Assembly (NCBI GenBank): GCA_017511325.1
Contig: JAFWKS010000365.1
Coordinates: 1 to 24,096 of the forward strand
Direction: 5' to 3'
DNA from: Erysipelotrichaceae bacterium
GTDB taxonomy: Bacteria > Bacillota_I > Bacilli_A > Erysipelotrichales > Erysipelotrichaceae
Length of the DNA: 24,096 nucleotides
Made by a program: the position numbers and the translations under genes. Below, one piece after another: positions 13,914 to 21,050 of the stretch. Under the pieces are notes generated by a model. The model was not told where the DNA came from, made no database searches, and was given only the letters and a program-made list of their open reading frames with translations. Each line of letters starts with the position of its first letter. The first letter of the stretch is position 1.

Positions 13914-16532
13914 TTAGATCCACTTCTCAAATTTCTTTATATAGATATTCTTCATTATCTGCGCCACCAGCATGTATACGATCATCAAAACAGCCAGCCA
14001 CATCAGATAGGAATATGGCATCGGATTCATATCCAGGATCAGGGCGATCTTGCTGAAGCCGATGATCAGTGTGACGATCACGACAGAACTTGTTGAGATG
14101 ATGAGCTCCTTGCTGGCCATGCTGGAGATGAACGGCAGCTTGTGAGTCCTGATCGTGTGAATGACCAGAGTCTGTGAGATGACACCGAAGATGAACCATC
14201 CGCACTGGAACGATTCAGCCTGCGGAATATCCTTAAAGCCAAAGACGAACCACAATACCGCAAAGCACAGGATATCCAGCAGTGTCGAAGCCAGTCCGAA
14301 ATAGACCATGAACTGCTTGAGTGAATCGATATCCCACTTCATCGGTTTTTCGATGTATTCCTTTTCAACGTTGTCATATGGCATGCCCAGCTGTGCAAAG
14401 TCGTTGAGGATGTTCTGCACCAGGATATGGACAGGCTTCAACGGCAGGAAAGGAAGTGCCAAAGAAGCGATCAATACGGAGATCATGTTTCCGAAGTTGC
14501 CGGAAATGGCCATCTTCAGATACTTGTTCATATTCGCAAAAGTCTTTCTTCCCTCGATGACACCTTCATCGAGAACGTTGAGGTCTTTTTCCAGCAGGAT
14601 GATATCCGCAACTTCCTTTGCGATATCGACAGCGGTATCGACAGAGATACCGACATCAGCCTGCTTCAAAGGCGGGGCATCATTGATGCCATCACCCATG
14701 TAGCCTACGACATTACCCAGATCCTGGAAGGTCTCAACGATCCTTTTTTTCTGCAAAGGATTGAGCTTGGCAAACAGCTGCGTCTTCTTGCAGGCATTTT
14801 TCAGCTGTCCGTCATTCATCATCTCAACTTCCGATCCGATGTAGGCGTAAGTCGTATCGATACCGATGCGGTTGCAGATATTGACCGCAACCTCCTTGGA
14901 GTCACCGGTCAAAACGACTGTCTTTATACCATTGTTCTTTAAAGCTTCGATAGCCGTAACGGCTGATTCCTTAGGTGGATCGAGGAAACCGATGAAACCT
15001 AAGAGCACCATGTCTCTTTCATCTTCGGCTGAGAATTCATCGATGTCCGGGATCTCGTTTTTCTGTGACACCGCGATGACTCTGATGCCTTCAGCGCCGT
15101 TGTCTTCGGAGATCTTGTAGGCGTTCCTCATCAGTTCTTCATCCATCGGCTTTACTTCGCCATTGATCTCCACGAATGCACAGTTGGCAATGATCTCATC
15201 GACGGCACCCTTGGTGATGAGTTGTCTTTTCAGTTTCCTGTCTCTTAAGACGACCGACATCTTTCTTCTGGTAAAGTCGAATGGGATCTCATCTTCTCTG
15301 ACATAGGATTTTTTGAGATAATCAAGCCCTTCTTTTTCACCTCGGGAAATGATGGCTCTATCCATCAGGTTCTTCAAGCCGGTCTGGAAGTAGCTGTTTA
15401 AGAAAGCATGACGCAATACTCTGATATCTTCTTTTCCGCTCGCATCAAGATATTTCTCCAGGATGATCTCATCCCTGGTGAGCGTTCCGGTCTTATCGGT
15501 ACAAAGGATATCCATCTCACCGAAAGTCTGAATGGAACCAAGATGCTTGACAATCGTCTTTTTTTTGGACATTGAAATAGCGCCTTTGGCAAGCGATGAA
15601 GTCATCATGACCGGCAGCATTTCCGGCATGATGCCGACAGCGATCGTGATGGAGAAGATTATTGAATCAAGCAGGTTGTGCTTGGTGAAGTAGTTGGAAA
15701 CAAAAATGACCGGAATCATCACAAACATGAACTTCAACAGCAGTGATGTGATTGACTCCATATTCTTGTCGAAAACGCTCTTGTCGTCCTGATTGTTGAG
15801 GGTCTTGGACATGTTGCCGAAATATGTGGCATTGCCTGTGAATAATACGATGGCCCTCGCGGATCCGGAAACGATATCGCAGCCCATGAAACCGATGTTG
15901 TTCAGATCAGTGACATTGTCGCTTTCTTCATAGGTGCTGTATTTCTCCACCGGATTGGATTCGCCGGTCAGCTGCGCCTGATCGACGAAGAGGTCCTTGG
16001 TCTCAATAAAGCGCACATCACCCGGGATCAGATCTCCTGATCCGAGTATGACAAGATCGCCCGGTACGCATTCTTCAATGCCTATCTGCATCCTCTTGCC
16101 CTGTCTGATGACGTTGACTTTGGTCACGACCATCTCCTGCAAAGCTCTTGCAGCAGCATCGGATTTCTGGGATTGTACAAAGGAGGTGACAGATGAGATC
16201 ATGACGATCACCAGCAGCATCACGATCGTCGCATATGAAGGAACTTCTGCCAGGACGACATCAGTGATATAGCTGACGATGACTACCGCCAGCAGCACGA
16301 TATTGAACGGATTGATCAAGGATTCATAGATCCTGTGAAACAGAGAATTCTGATTTCCGGTCTCAATGATATTGGGACCGAATCTCTCCTGTCTTTCTTC
16401 GATCTGTTCACCGTTCAGACCGTCGTTGTTTACCTCAAACTTGGCATAGAGCTCTTCCAAAGGCATTTTAGAAAAAGCGGTCAACTGCTGATCGATATTG
16501 CTGCTATAATTCTGTTTTTTATTATTGCGCAT
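13914..16532 (-). CDS. mgtA: Mg2+-importing P-type ATPase (MgtA/MgtB)
   Basis: 872 residues, close to the roughly 900 of enterobacterial MgtA. P-type ATPase landmarks are in order: dephosphorylation loop LTGES (188-192), the M4 ion-site text VGIMPEMLPVMM (299-310, as in MgtA proteins), phosphorylation site DKTGTLT with Asp346, VVLTGDSKEV, and hinge GDGINDAPPLKQADVGISV. Six C-terminal helices follow, ending KKFEKWI. It imports Mg2+ into the cytoplasm at the cost of ATP. The start is certain: AGGAGG lies 8 bases upstream. Upstream is a leader of about 215 nt with a small reading frame and alternative helices involving this ribosome binding site. The pore-less MgtE-like gene is directly downstream and coupled. 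Confidence 0.96.
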   Translation of the reverse strand: MRNNKKQNYSSNIDQQLTAFSKMPLEELYAKFEVNNDGLNGEQIEERQERFGPNIIETGNQNSLFHRIYESLINPFNIVLLAVVIVSYITDVVLAEVPSYATIVMLLVIVMISSVTSFVQSQKSDAAARALQEMVVTKVNVIRQGKRMQIGIEECVPGDLVILGSGDLIPGDVRFIETKDLFVDQAQLTGESNPVEKYSTYEESDNVTDLNNIGFMGCDIVSGSARAIVLFTGNATYFGNMSKTLNNQDDKSVFDKNMESITSLLLKFMFVMIPVIFVSNYFTKHNLLDSIIFSITIAVGIMPEMLPVMMTSSLAKGAISMSKKKTIVKHLGSIQTFGEMDILCTDKTGTLTRDEIILEKYLDASGKEDIRVLRHAFLNSYFQTGLKNLMDRAIISRGEKEGLDYLKKSYVREDEIPFDFTRRKMSVVLRDRKLKRQLITKGAVDEIIANCAFVEINGEVKPMDEELMRNAYKISEDNGAEGIRVIAVSQKNEIPDIDEFSAEDERDMVLLGFIGFLDPPKESAVTAIEALKNNGIKTVVLTGDSKEVAVNICNRIGIDTTYAYIGSEVEMMNDGQLKNACKKTQLFAKLNPLQKKRIVETFQDLGNVVGYMGDGINDAPPLKQADVGISVDTAVDIAKEVADIILLEKDLNVLDEGVIEGRKTFANMNKYLKMAISGNFGNMISVLIASLALPFLPLKPVHILVQNILNDFAQLGMPYDNVEKEYIEKPMKWDIDSLKQFMVYFGLASTLLDILCFAVLWFVFGFKDIPQAESFQCGWFIFGVISQTLVIHTIRTHKLPFISSMASKELIISTSSVVIVTLIIGFSKIALILDMNPMPYSYLMWLAVLMIVYMLVAQIMKNIYIKKFEKWI

Positions 16533-16747
16533 ATAAAAAGCCTCCTGTAATGGCGGCTTCTATGTCTTTACTGTTTAATATTGGATATTAAAAAGCGATC
16601 AGCATGAGCCGCCTCATAAAGTTTATCGATAAAGGAACTTCTGAAACTTCCATACTTACGCCTTTCTTTAACTTAATCTTATCACAAACTTATATTTTCT
16701 TTTCACACAAAAAATACACAATTTTTCATTTAGTTTTCACGATTGTT
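16533..16747 (-). promoter_or_regulatory. mgtA 5' leader with alternative RNA helices
   Basis: Minus-strand reading. Helix A: hairpin ATGAG-GCGG-CTCAT (16617-16604). Helix B: GGCGGCT (16613-16607) pairs perfectly with AGCCGCC (16558-16552). Helix C: AGAAGCC (16561-16555) pairs with GGCTTTT (16542-16536), one G-T pair, taking in half of the mgtA AGGAGG (16546-16541). B excludes both A and C. Another perfect hairpin, TTTAATAT-CCA-ATATTAAA, lies at 16592-16574. The sequence does not show the conserved M-box (ykoK) riboswitch blocks. Together with the promoter and the terminator at 16812 this explains most of the 371-base interval without a long gene. Confidence 0.6.
16588..16653 (-). CDS. Candidate leader peptide upstream of mgtA (MgtL-like)
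   Basis: A 21-codon frame on the minus strand, ATG at 16653-16651 and TAA at 16590-16588, with AAAGG (16665-16661) seven bases upstream. The peptide starts MEVSEVPLS, continues INFM and ends RRLMLIAF. It resembles the Salmonella/E. coli MgtL peptide [17 protein letters not shown] in layout: an acidic and Pro-containing start, PL, then Arg-Arg-Leu and hydrophobic residues. The ribosome would cover helix A and the GGCGGCT strand of helix B while reading codons 13-17. Short length limits certainty. Confidence 0.6.
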   Translation of the reverse strand: MEVSEVPLSINFMRRLMLIAF

Positions 16748-16753
16748 TTTTAC

Positions 16754-16782
16754 TATATAAGTGTAATAAGTTTTTTCATCAA
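16754..16782 (-). promoter_or_regulatory. mgtA promoter
   Basis: Minus strand: TTGATG (16782-16777), a 17-base spacer and TATATA (16759-16754). Start of transcription is expected near 16747, giving a leader of about 215 nt. Confidence 0.55.
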
Positions 16783-16811
16783 ATCCTTTCTATTAGTAGT
16801 ATAAGAACTCT

Positions 16812-16838
16812 GGGCTTCAATGAAGCCCTTTGTTTTAT
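16812..16838 (+). terminator. Plus-strand terminator opposite the mgtA promoter region
   Basis: GGGCTTC (16812-16818), loop AAT, GAAGCCC (16822-16828), then TTTGTTTTAT. The T-tract exists only for plus-strand transcription, yet no convincing plus-strand gene precedes it. The upstream plus-strand sequence is antisense to the mgtA leader. Confidence 0.7.
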
Positions 16839-16859
16839 ATTCCAAGTCATAAATAAGAA

Positions 16860-16891
16860 AAGCCTGATTGTGTTAAAATACATTCAGGCTT
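16860..16891 (+). promoter_or_regulatory. ruvX promoter region with inverted repeat
   Basis: AAGCCTGA (16860-16867) and TCAGGCTT (16884-16891) are perfect inverted repeats that enclose a -10-like TAAAAT (16874-16879). The arrangement could be an operator, or a hairpin near the 5' end. No clear -35 was found. Confidence 0.4.
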
Positions 16892-16903
16892 ACAATTCAG
16901 TTT

Positions 16904-17332
16904 ATGAAATATATCGGACTCGACCTGGGAAGCGTGACCTGCGGTGTATCTAAATCGGATACCGGACGCTTTGCCCAGCCTGTAAAGACCATCAGGTTTA
17001 GACCTGATGACTATGATGAAGCGATCGATAAGATACTCGAACTTTTTAAGCAGGAGAAGCCTGATCTCGTGGTCATGGGCTATCCGCTTTTAGAAAATGA
17101 CGATGAGGGTCCCAGAGCCGCCCTGTCCAGGGAGATAGCCGAGATCCTTGAACAGGAATCGGGAATAAAAGTCGTGCTTCAGGATGAACGTAACACCACC
17201 AAGGATTCCGAAGAATTTCTGATCATGGCCAATGTCTCCCGCAAAAAGCGAAAGAAGGTCATCGACCAGCAGGCAGCAGTCAGGATCCTTGATTACTACC
17301 TTGACAAGACCAAAGAAAAACATACCGTGTGA
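16904..17332 (+). CDS. ruvX: RuvX/YqgF-type Holliday junction resolvase-like nuclease
   Basis: 142 residues, full length for the family. The RNase H-like fold is marked by GLDLGSVTCGVS with acidic Asp7, MGYPLLENDDEG (usually GLPL), LQDERNTT with Asp94-Glu95, and DQQAAVRILDYYL with Asp121; these supply the acidic active site. Homologues process Holliday junctions or 5' ends of pre-16S rRNA. The start has no clear ribosome binding site (TTCAGTTT precedes the ATG), but the conserved N-terminus begins only three residues later, so no shorter start works. It is monocistronic here, whereas in many Bacillota ruvX sits beside an IreB/DUF965 gene. Confidence 0.93.
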   Translation: MKYIGLDLGSVTCGVSKSDTGRFAQPVKTIRFRPDDYDEAIDKILELFKQEKPDLVVMGYPLLENDDEGPRAALSREIAEILEQESGIKVVLQDERNTTKDSEEFLIMANVSRKKRKKVIDQQAAVRILDYYLDKTKEKHTV

Positions 17333-17347
17333 GAGAGGTATGTTTTT
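17316..17347. terminator. Bidirectional terminator between ruvX and the DUF975 gene
   Basis: AAAAACATACC (17316-17326) and GGTATGTTTTT (17337-17347) form an 11-bp stem; the ruvX stop lies in the loop. A- and T-runs on both sides suit termination in both directions. Confidence 0.9.
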
Positions 17348-17363
17348 ACTTGATTGTCGCTTA

Positions 17364-18113
17364 TTAAGCTTCTGTGAATTCCTGTGGGTCCTCGTAGCTT
17401 GCTTTGATCGCCTTGTATAGTTCAACGTCAGTAGCTTTTACGTATGGTCCAACATATAATACCTGAGCGATACCGAAGGTAACGACAGCGAGCAGACCCC
17501 AGAGGAAGAAAGACATATCCAGTACGAAGGCTTCTTTCTTGTGACCCATCATCATTTCTTCTGATTTCTTTAATGCATCTGATGGAGTGATGTCAGGATC
17601 TTCCGCAAGGATGTAAGGGACCAGCGAGTATGCATAACCTTTAATGATTCCAGGAACGACCAGTAACAGTGCCCATAAGAAGATATACAGATCCTTCAGG
17701 AACATCGCTTTGACATTTCTGAAGTAGTTAGGCTGGAAACCGTTTTTGATCTCATCAAGACTTGCGTTTGGATCATCAGAATTCTTTAAGAAAAATGAAC
17801 GGCAGCCCATTTCCAGAGGGTTGGTCAGGAAAATGTCGATCACTGATGAAGCGATTATGATGATCAGGATGATCGTGAAGATAACGCCCAGGACGACCGC
17901 AATAACTTCAGGGTTTGCCTTTGCGGCTTCTGACAATTCAGAAATGCTTTCTGTGTTGGTTGCTTCAGTTGCATTGGTAGTTGTGGTTTTGTATGAAGTG
18001 GTGACTGTAGCACCCGTAATAAGCGTAAGGATGAAAGCTACCAATACACATTTCCAATAGTTTGCAGTGAAAGCGGCTTTGCCTTTTGCTTTCAGTTCTT
18101 TTCTATCAATCAT
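17364..18113 (-). CDS. DUF975 family integral membrane protein
   Basis: 249 residues, with a cytoplasmic N-terminus MIDRKELKAKGKAAFTANYW that is typical of DUF975 proteins. The first membrane helix is CVLVAFILTLITGATVT (about 22-38), followed by an external Thr/Ser/Glu-rich loop (39-65). Further helices lie at about 70-95, 140-165 and 200-230, with the conserved phrases LEMGCRSFFL, LLLVVPGIIKGYAYSLVPYI and PSDALKKSEEMMMGHK. Function is unknown for the family; members are common in Bacillota. A strong AGGAGG is present upstream, with a minus-strand TATAAT at 18150-18145. It is divergent from the NamZ-like lipoprotein gene. Confidence 0.9.
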   Translation of the reverse strand: MIDRKELKAKGKAAFTANYWKCVLVAFILTLITGATVTTSYKTTTTNATEATNTESISELSEAAKANPEVIAVVLGVIFTIILIIIIASSVIDIFLTNPLEMGCRSFFLKNSDDPNASLDEIKNGFQPNYFRNVKAMFLKDLYIFLWALLLVVPGIIKGYAYSLVPYILAEDPDITPSDALKKSEEMMMGHKKEAFVLDMSFFLWGLLAVVTFGIAQVLYVGPYVKATDVELYKAIKASYEDPQEFTEA

Positions 18114-18144
18114 GTTTATTTCCTCCTATTGATTTCAATTTATT

Positions 18145-18215
18145 ATTATATGCTATTTTAAATGAAAATGAAATTATCATATTTCGTTTCATGAAGCTGT
18201 TCTTTTTTTTAAAAT
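18145..18215. promoter_or_regulatory. Divergent promoter region with imperfect inverted repeat
   Basis: The minus -10 TATAAT (18150-18145) serves the DUF975 gene. The plus -10 TAAAAT (18210-18215) serves the NamZ-like gene. Both have TTTCAT at the -35 position, and these two boxes form the ends of an imperfect inverted repeat (18162-18192) that a shared regulator could bind. Confidence 0.4.
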
Positions 18216-18251
18216 AAGATCAGAAAGTTTATGAATATCAAAGAAAAGACA

Positions 18252-19601
18252 ATGAAAAAATATCTGATCAGATCAATAGTCGTTTTGATCGTTCTGTGCC
18301 TGTGCGGCTGCGATCATAAAGAAGTGATACAGGATACCATCGAACCCGTTGAAGATAGTTCGCTGGTCCTTGGGGATGAACGTTTTGATGAATATCTTCC
18401 TTTGCTCAAGGATAAAAGAGTTGCCCTTTTCACCAATCAGACCGGAATCCTTGGGGACAGGATCTATGACCAAAACGGAAAGGAAATAGACAAAAGCACA
18501 ATAAGCGATCTAATTCCTTTCGGTTTGGATCAAAACGGAAATCCTGTTAATTACGGTCCGCATATTCTTGATGTGCTCATCGAAAAAGGTGTTGATGTCA
18601 GGTGTGTCTTTTCGCCTGAACACGGCTTCAGAGGAAACAGCGGTACCGGAGAAGCCATCGATAATTCGATCGATGAGAAAACCGGTGTACCGATCCTGTC
18701 GCTGTATGATGGCGATTCCAATTATCCTTCAAAGGAACATATGGAACTCTTTGATATCCTGCTTGCGGATATGCAGGACATTGGGCTCAGGTATTATACC
18801 TATTACATTTCTCTCTACTATCTGATGGATGCCTGCGCCATGAACGGCAAGACACTGATCATCCTCGATCGTCCCAATCCCAACGGTTTCTATGTGGATG
18901 GTCCGATCCTCTGTCCGGATTATCGATCAAAAGTCGGGGTTCTTCCAATACCGGTTGTCTATGGCATGACCTGGGGCGAACTAGCCGGCATGATCAACGG
19001 CGAAGGCTGGCTGACTTCAGGAAAAGATTCCTTGGATCTCTTCGTGATCCCCTGCCTTAATTATTCCCATCAGGATAAGACCTCTTTGATCTTAAGACCT
19101 TCTCCCAACATCAAAGATATGAGAGCTGTCTATCTATATGCTTCGACCTGTTTCTTTGAATACTCGTGCATATCGGTAGGAAGAGGCACAGATCATCCTT
19201 TTGAGATCTACGGCAGTCCTTATCTCAAAGATCTTGAAGGAAATGATTTTACTTTCACACCTGTTACTATGGAGGGAGCTCCATCTCCACAGTTTGAAAA
19301 CGAGATCTGTTATGGCCGGAATCTAAGCGATTTAGCTCTTGACGATATCCATGAAGCACAGATAAATCCCGAATATCTGATCAGTGCCTACAGACAGTTT
19401 CACGAAAAATATCCTGATCTTCCATTCTTCAAAGAACCCGATATTAACGGCATTTACTGGATTGATTATTTGAGCGGTTCTTCAAAGCTGAGGGAAATGA
19501 TCATTGAAGGAAAAAGTTCCCAAGAGATCAAGGATTCATGGAAGGAAGATGTAGAAAGATTCAAGATTCAAAGAAGGCCATATCTTATTTATCCTGAATA
19601 A
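18252..19601 (+). CDS. NamZ/YbbC-type exo-beta-N-acetylmuramidase lipoprotein (DUF1343)
   Basis: 449 residues from the chosen start. Met 18252 gives a compact lipoprotein signal (MKKYLIRSIVVLIVLCLCG, then Cys20); an in-frame ATG at 18231 adds seven residues, and neither has a strong ribosome binding site. The DUF1343 core is clear: RVALFTNQTGI, CVFSPEHGFRGN, TGVPILSLYDG, LADMQDIGLRYYTY, LIILDRPNPNGFYVDGPIL, VYGMTWGELAGMINGE, RPSPNIKDMRAVYLYASTCF and a C-terminal YPEL-like tail. Characterised members (Bacillus NamZ) release MurNAc from non-reducing ends of peptidoglycan fragments during wall recycling. Here it would act at the outer membrane face. An insertion after TGI (about residues 65-103) is longer than I would expect. 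No MurQ, NagZ or amidase gene is nearby. Confidence 0.9.
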   Translation: MKKYLIRSIVVLIVLCLCGCDHKEVIQDTIEPVEDSSLVLGDERFDEYLPLLKDKRVALFTNQTGILGDRIYDQNGKEIDKSTISDLIPFGLDQNGNPVNYGPHILDVLIEKGVDVRCVFSPEHGFRGNSGTGEAIDNSIDEKTGVPILSLYDGDSNYPSKEHMELFDILLADMQDIGLRYYTYYISLYYLMDACAMNGKTLIILDRPNPNGFYVDGPILCPDYRSKVGVLPIPVVYGMTWGELAGMINGEGWLTSGKDSLDLFVIPCLNYSHQDKTSLILRPSPNIKDMRAVYLYASTCFFEYSCISVGRGTDHPFEIYGSPYLKDLEGNDFTFTPVTMEGAPSPQFENEICYGRNLSDLALDDIHEAQINPEYLISAYRQFHEKYPDLPFFKEPDINGIYWIDYLSGSSKLREMIIEGKSSQEIKDSWKEDVERFKIQRRPYLIYPE

Positions 19602-19654
19602 GCCAAAAAAGACGACTTTGGCGTTTGGTTCCAAAGTCGTCTTCTTTTTTGGCT
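19601..19654. terminator. Long hairpin terminator after the NamZ-like gene
   Basis: 19601-19621 (AGCCAAAAAAGACG and following) pairs with 19631-19654 through a 21-bp stem with one 3-base bulge; the inner 13 bp (19609-19621 / 19631-19643) are perfect. T-runs on either strand suggest it serves both convergent genes. Confidence 0.85.
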
Positions 19655-19718
19655 AAATCTATTAATGTTTTCTCGTGCTTCTATAATAGAGCACGGTTTC
19701 TTCAATGAGCGGCTGCTG

Positions 19719-19979
19719 TTAGCCGTTAATCTCCTTCCATTTCTGATCAAAAAAACTCAGTATCTCGTTTATATCTTTCAAGGAACTCTTATCAGAAAAG
19801 TCTTCCGGAAACTGGGAATAAGCGTATACCAGCATAGCTCTGACGGCTGGTCTTGGATAGTTCTTTTCTTTAGCTTCAGTAACGATCTGTATGATCTTAT
19901 CATATGTACCTTCCAGTACCTTTCCTCCGGTGATCATATCGAGGATGTCGTCATTGATCTCAATAGCGTTTTTGTTCAT
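19719..19979 (-). CDS. Small protein with double-glycine leader-like N-terminus
   Basis: 86 residues. The N-terminus MNKNAIEINDDILDMITGG fits the double-glycine leader pattern of bacteriocins and secreted peptides: Gly18-Gly19, with hydrophobic residues at -4 (Ile16), -7 (Leu13) and -12 (Ile8) relative to the cleavage site. The remaining 67 residues are charged and helical with no Cys (GTYDKIIQIVTEAKEKNYPR; FPEDFSDKSSLKDINEIL), unlike a typical short bacteriocin core. No C39 peptidase/ABC exporter, modification enzyme or immunity gene is visible nearby. AGAAGAAG upstream of the ATG is a weak ribosome binding site. It may be a secreted peptide precursor or simply a cytoplasmic protein with a chance match. 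Confidence 0.65.
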   Translation of the reverse strand: MNKNAIEINDDILDMITGGKVLEGTYDKIIQIVTEAKEKNYPRPAVRAMLVYAYSQFPEDFSDKSSLKDINEILSFFDQKWKEING

Positions 19980-20029
19980 AATCTTCTTCTTTCTACATGC
20001 CTTTCTTTACTTATTTATACGAGCTCTAT

Positions 20030-20057
20030 GAAAAAAGGCATAAATCTTCTATGCCTT
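20030..20057 (-). terminator. Terminator of the DHH/flavoprotein/M16 operon
   Basis: Minus strand: AAGGCATA (20057-20050) and TATGCCTT (20042-20035) form an 8-bp stem, followed by a run of T residues (20036-20031). It lies about 23 bases after the DHH gene stop. Confidence 0.85.
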
Positions 20058-20080
20058 AAGAGATATTTACTGTGATCAGA

Positions 20081-21019
20081 CTACCTGCAGTCCTTGTTCA
20101 ATGCCGCGATGATCTCCGGCAACAGTTGGTCGACCTTGTCGTTGTCGAGCTGGCATGTGCCGGCATTTTTGTGACCGCCGCCACCATATTTCAGACACAG
20201 TTCACCGATATTGGCTTCAGAAGCCTTGTTGATGATGGACTTGCCGATCATGACTGCCGTATTCTGTTTCTTAAAGCCCCAGGCTACATGAACCGAGATC
20301 TGGGTTTCCGGATACATGGCATAGACCATGAATCTGTTGCCCGCATAGATCGTCTCTTCATTTCTTAGATCGAGCACGACTACTTTGTCTTCAACTATGG
20401 CGATCCTTTTGACCTGCTCGGTAAACAGCTGCTGCTGCTCAAAGTACAGGTCGACTCTTTCCTTGACATCAGGGAGCTCGAGGATCTCATCAACATTCAT
20501 GGTGATGCAATGATCGATCAGTTCCATCATCAGGTCGTAGTTGGAGATACGGAAATCATGGAAACGTCCTAGACCGGTCCTGGCATCCATCAAAAAATTC
20601 ATCAGCACCCAGCCTTTCGGATGCAATACTTCTTCTAAAGTGAAATCTGCGGAGTCGCCCTTGTCGACAGCCCACATCAGTTCATCACTGATCCTTGGCA
20701 AAGCTTCTTTTCCGCCATAGTAGTTATAGACGACTCTGGCTGCTGATCTGGCATCAGGATCGATGATGTAGCGGTCTTTGTAATCTACGCCGACAAGTCT
20801 TGTCAATTCAGATTCATGGTGGTCGAACGCCAGACCGACACGCTTGTCAAAAGGCAGGTTGGTCGTAATATCATTGGCGGTGATATCGACCTTTCCGTCC
20901 TGAACATCCTTTGGATGTACGAACTTGATCTCGTCGATCATATCAAGTTCCTTTAAAATCATTGCACATACCAGACCGTCAAAGTCACTTCTGGTCACAA
21001 GTCTTTTTTTCTCATTCAT
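20081..21019 (-). CDS. DHH/DHHA1 family phosphoesterase
   Basis: 312 residues. The DHH domain shows VTRSDFDGLVCAM (Asp12, Asp14), and LAFDHHES (Asp66-His67-His68) supplies metal ligands. A further acidic position lies near AVDKGDSADF. The C-terminal DHHA1 domain ends with the glycine-rich KYGGGGHKNAGTC (about 277-289). Relatives include NrnA-type nano-RNases/pAp phosphatases and cyclic-dinucleotide hydrolases; some are annotated as exopolyphosphatase-like. The exact substrate cannot be told from sequence alone. It is cytoplasmic. GAGGAT upstream supports the start. The gene follows the flavoprotein gene after 31 bases and is the last in the operon. Confidence 0.88.
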   Translation of the reverse strand: MNEKKRLVTRSDFDGLVCAMILKELDMIDEIKFVHPKDVQDGKVDITANDITTNLPFDKRVGLAFDHHESELTRLVGVDYKDRYIIDPDARSAARVVYNYYGGKEALPRISDELMWAVDKGDSADFTLEEVLHPKGWVLMNFLMDARTGLGRFHDFRISNYDLMMELIDHCITMNVDEILELPDVKERVDLYFEQQQLFTEQVKRIAIVEDKVVVLDLRNEETIYAGNRFMVYAMYPETQISVHVAWGFKKQNTAVMIGKSIINKASEANIGELCLKYGGGGHKNAGTCQLDNDKVDQLLPEIIAALNKDCR

Positions 21020-21050
21020 TGTTTATATCCTCTTCAGATTTATTATATAA

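Noticed and set aside
16533..16747. M-box (ykoK) Mg2+ riboswitch upstream of mgtA.
   Set aside because: The conserved M-box sequence blocks are not present; a leader-peptide mechanism fits better.
16604..16804. Plus-strand frame of 66 codons with hydrophobic C-terminus.
   Set aside because: No ribosome binding site, low-complexity AT-rich coding, and it lies opposite the mgtA leader peptide and leader helices, which have better support.
19671..19695. Hairpin CGTGCT...AGCACG as a terminator.
   Set aside because: No T-tract follows on either strand; the better terminator of the region is the long hairpin at 19601-19654.
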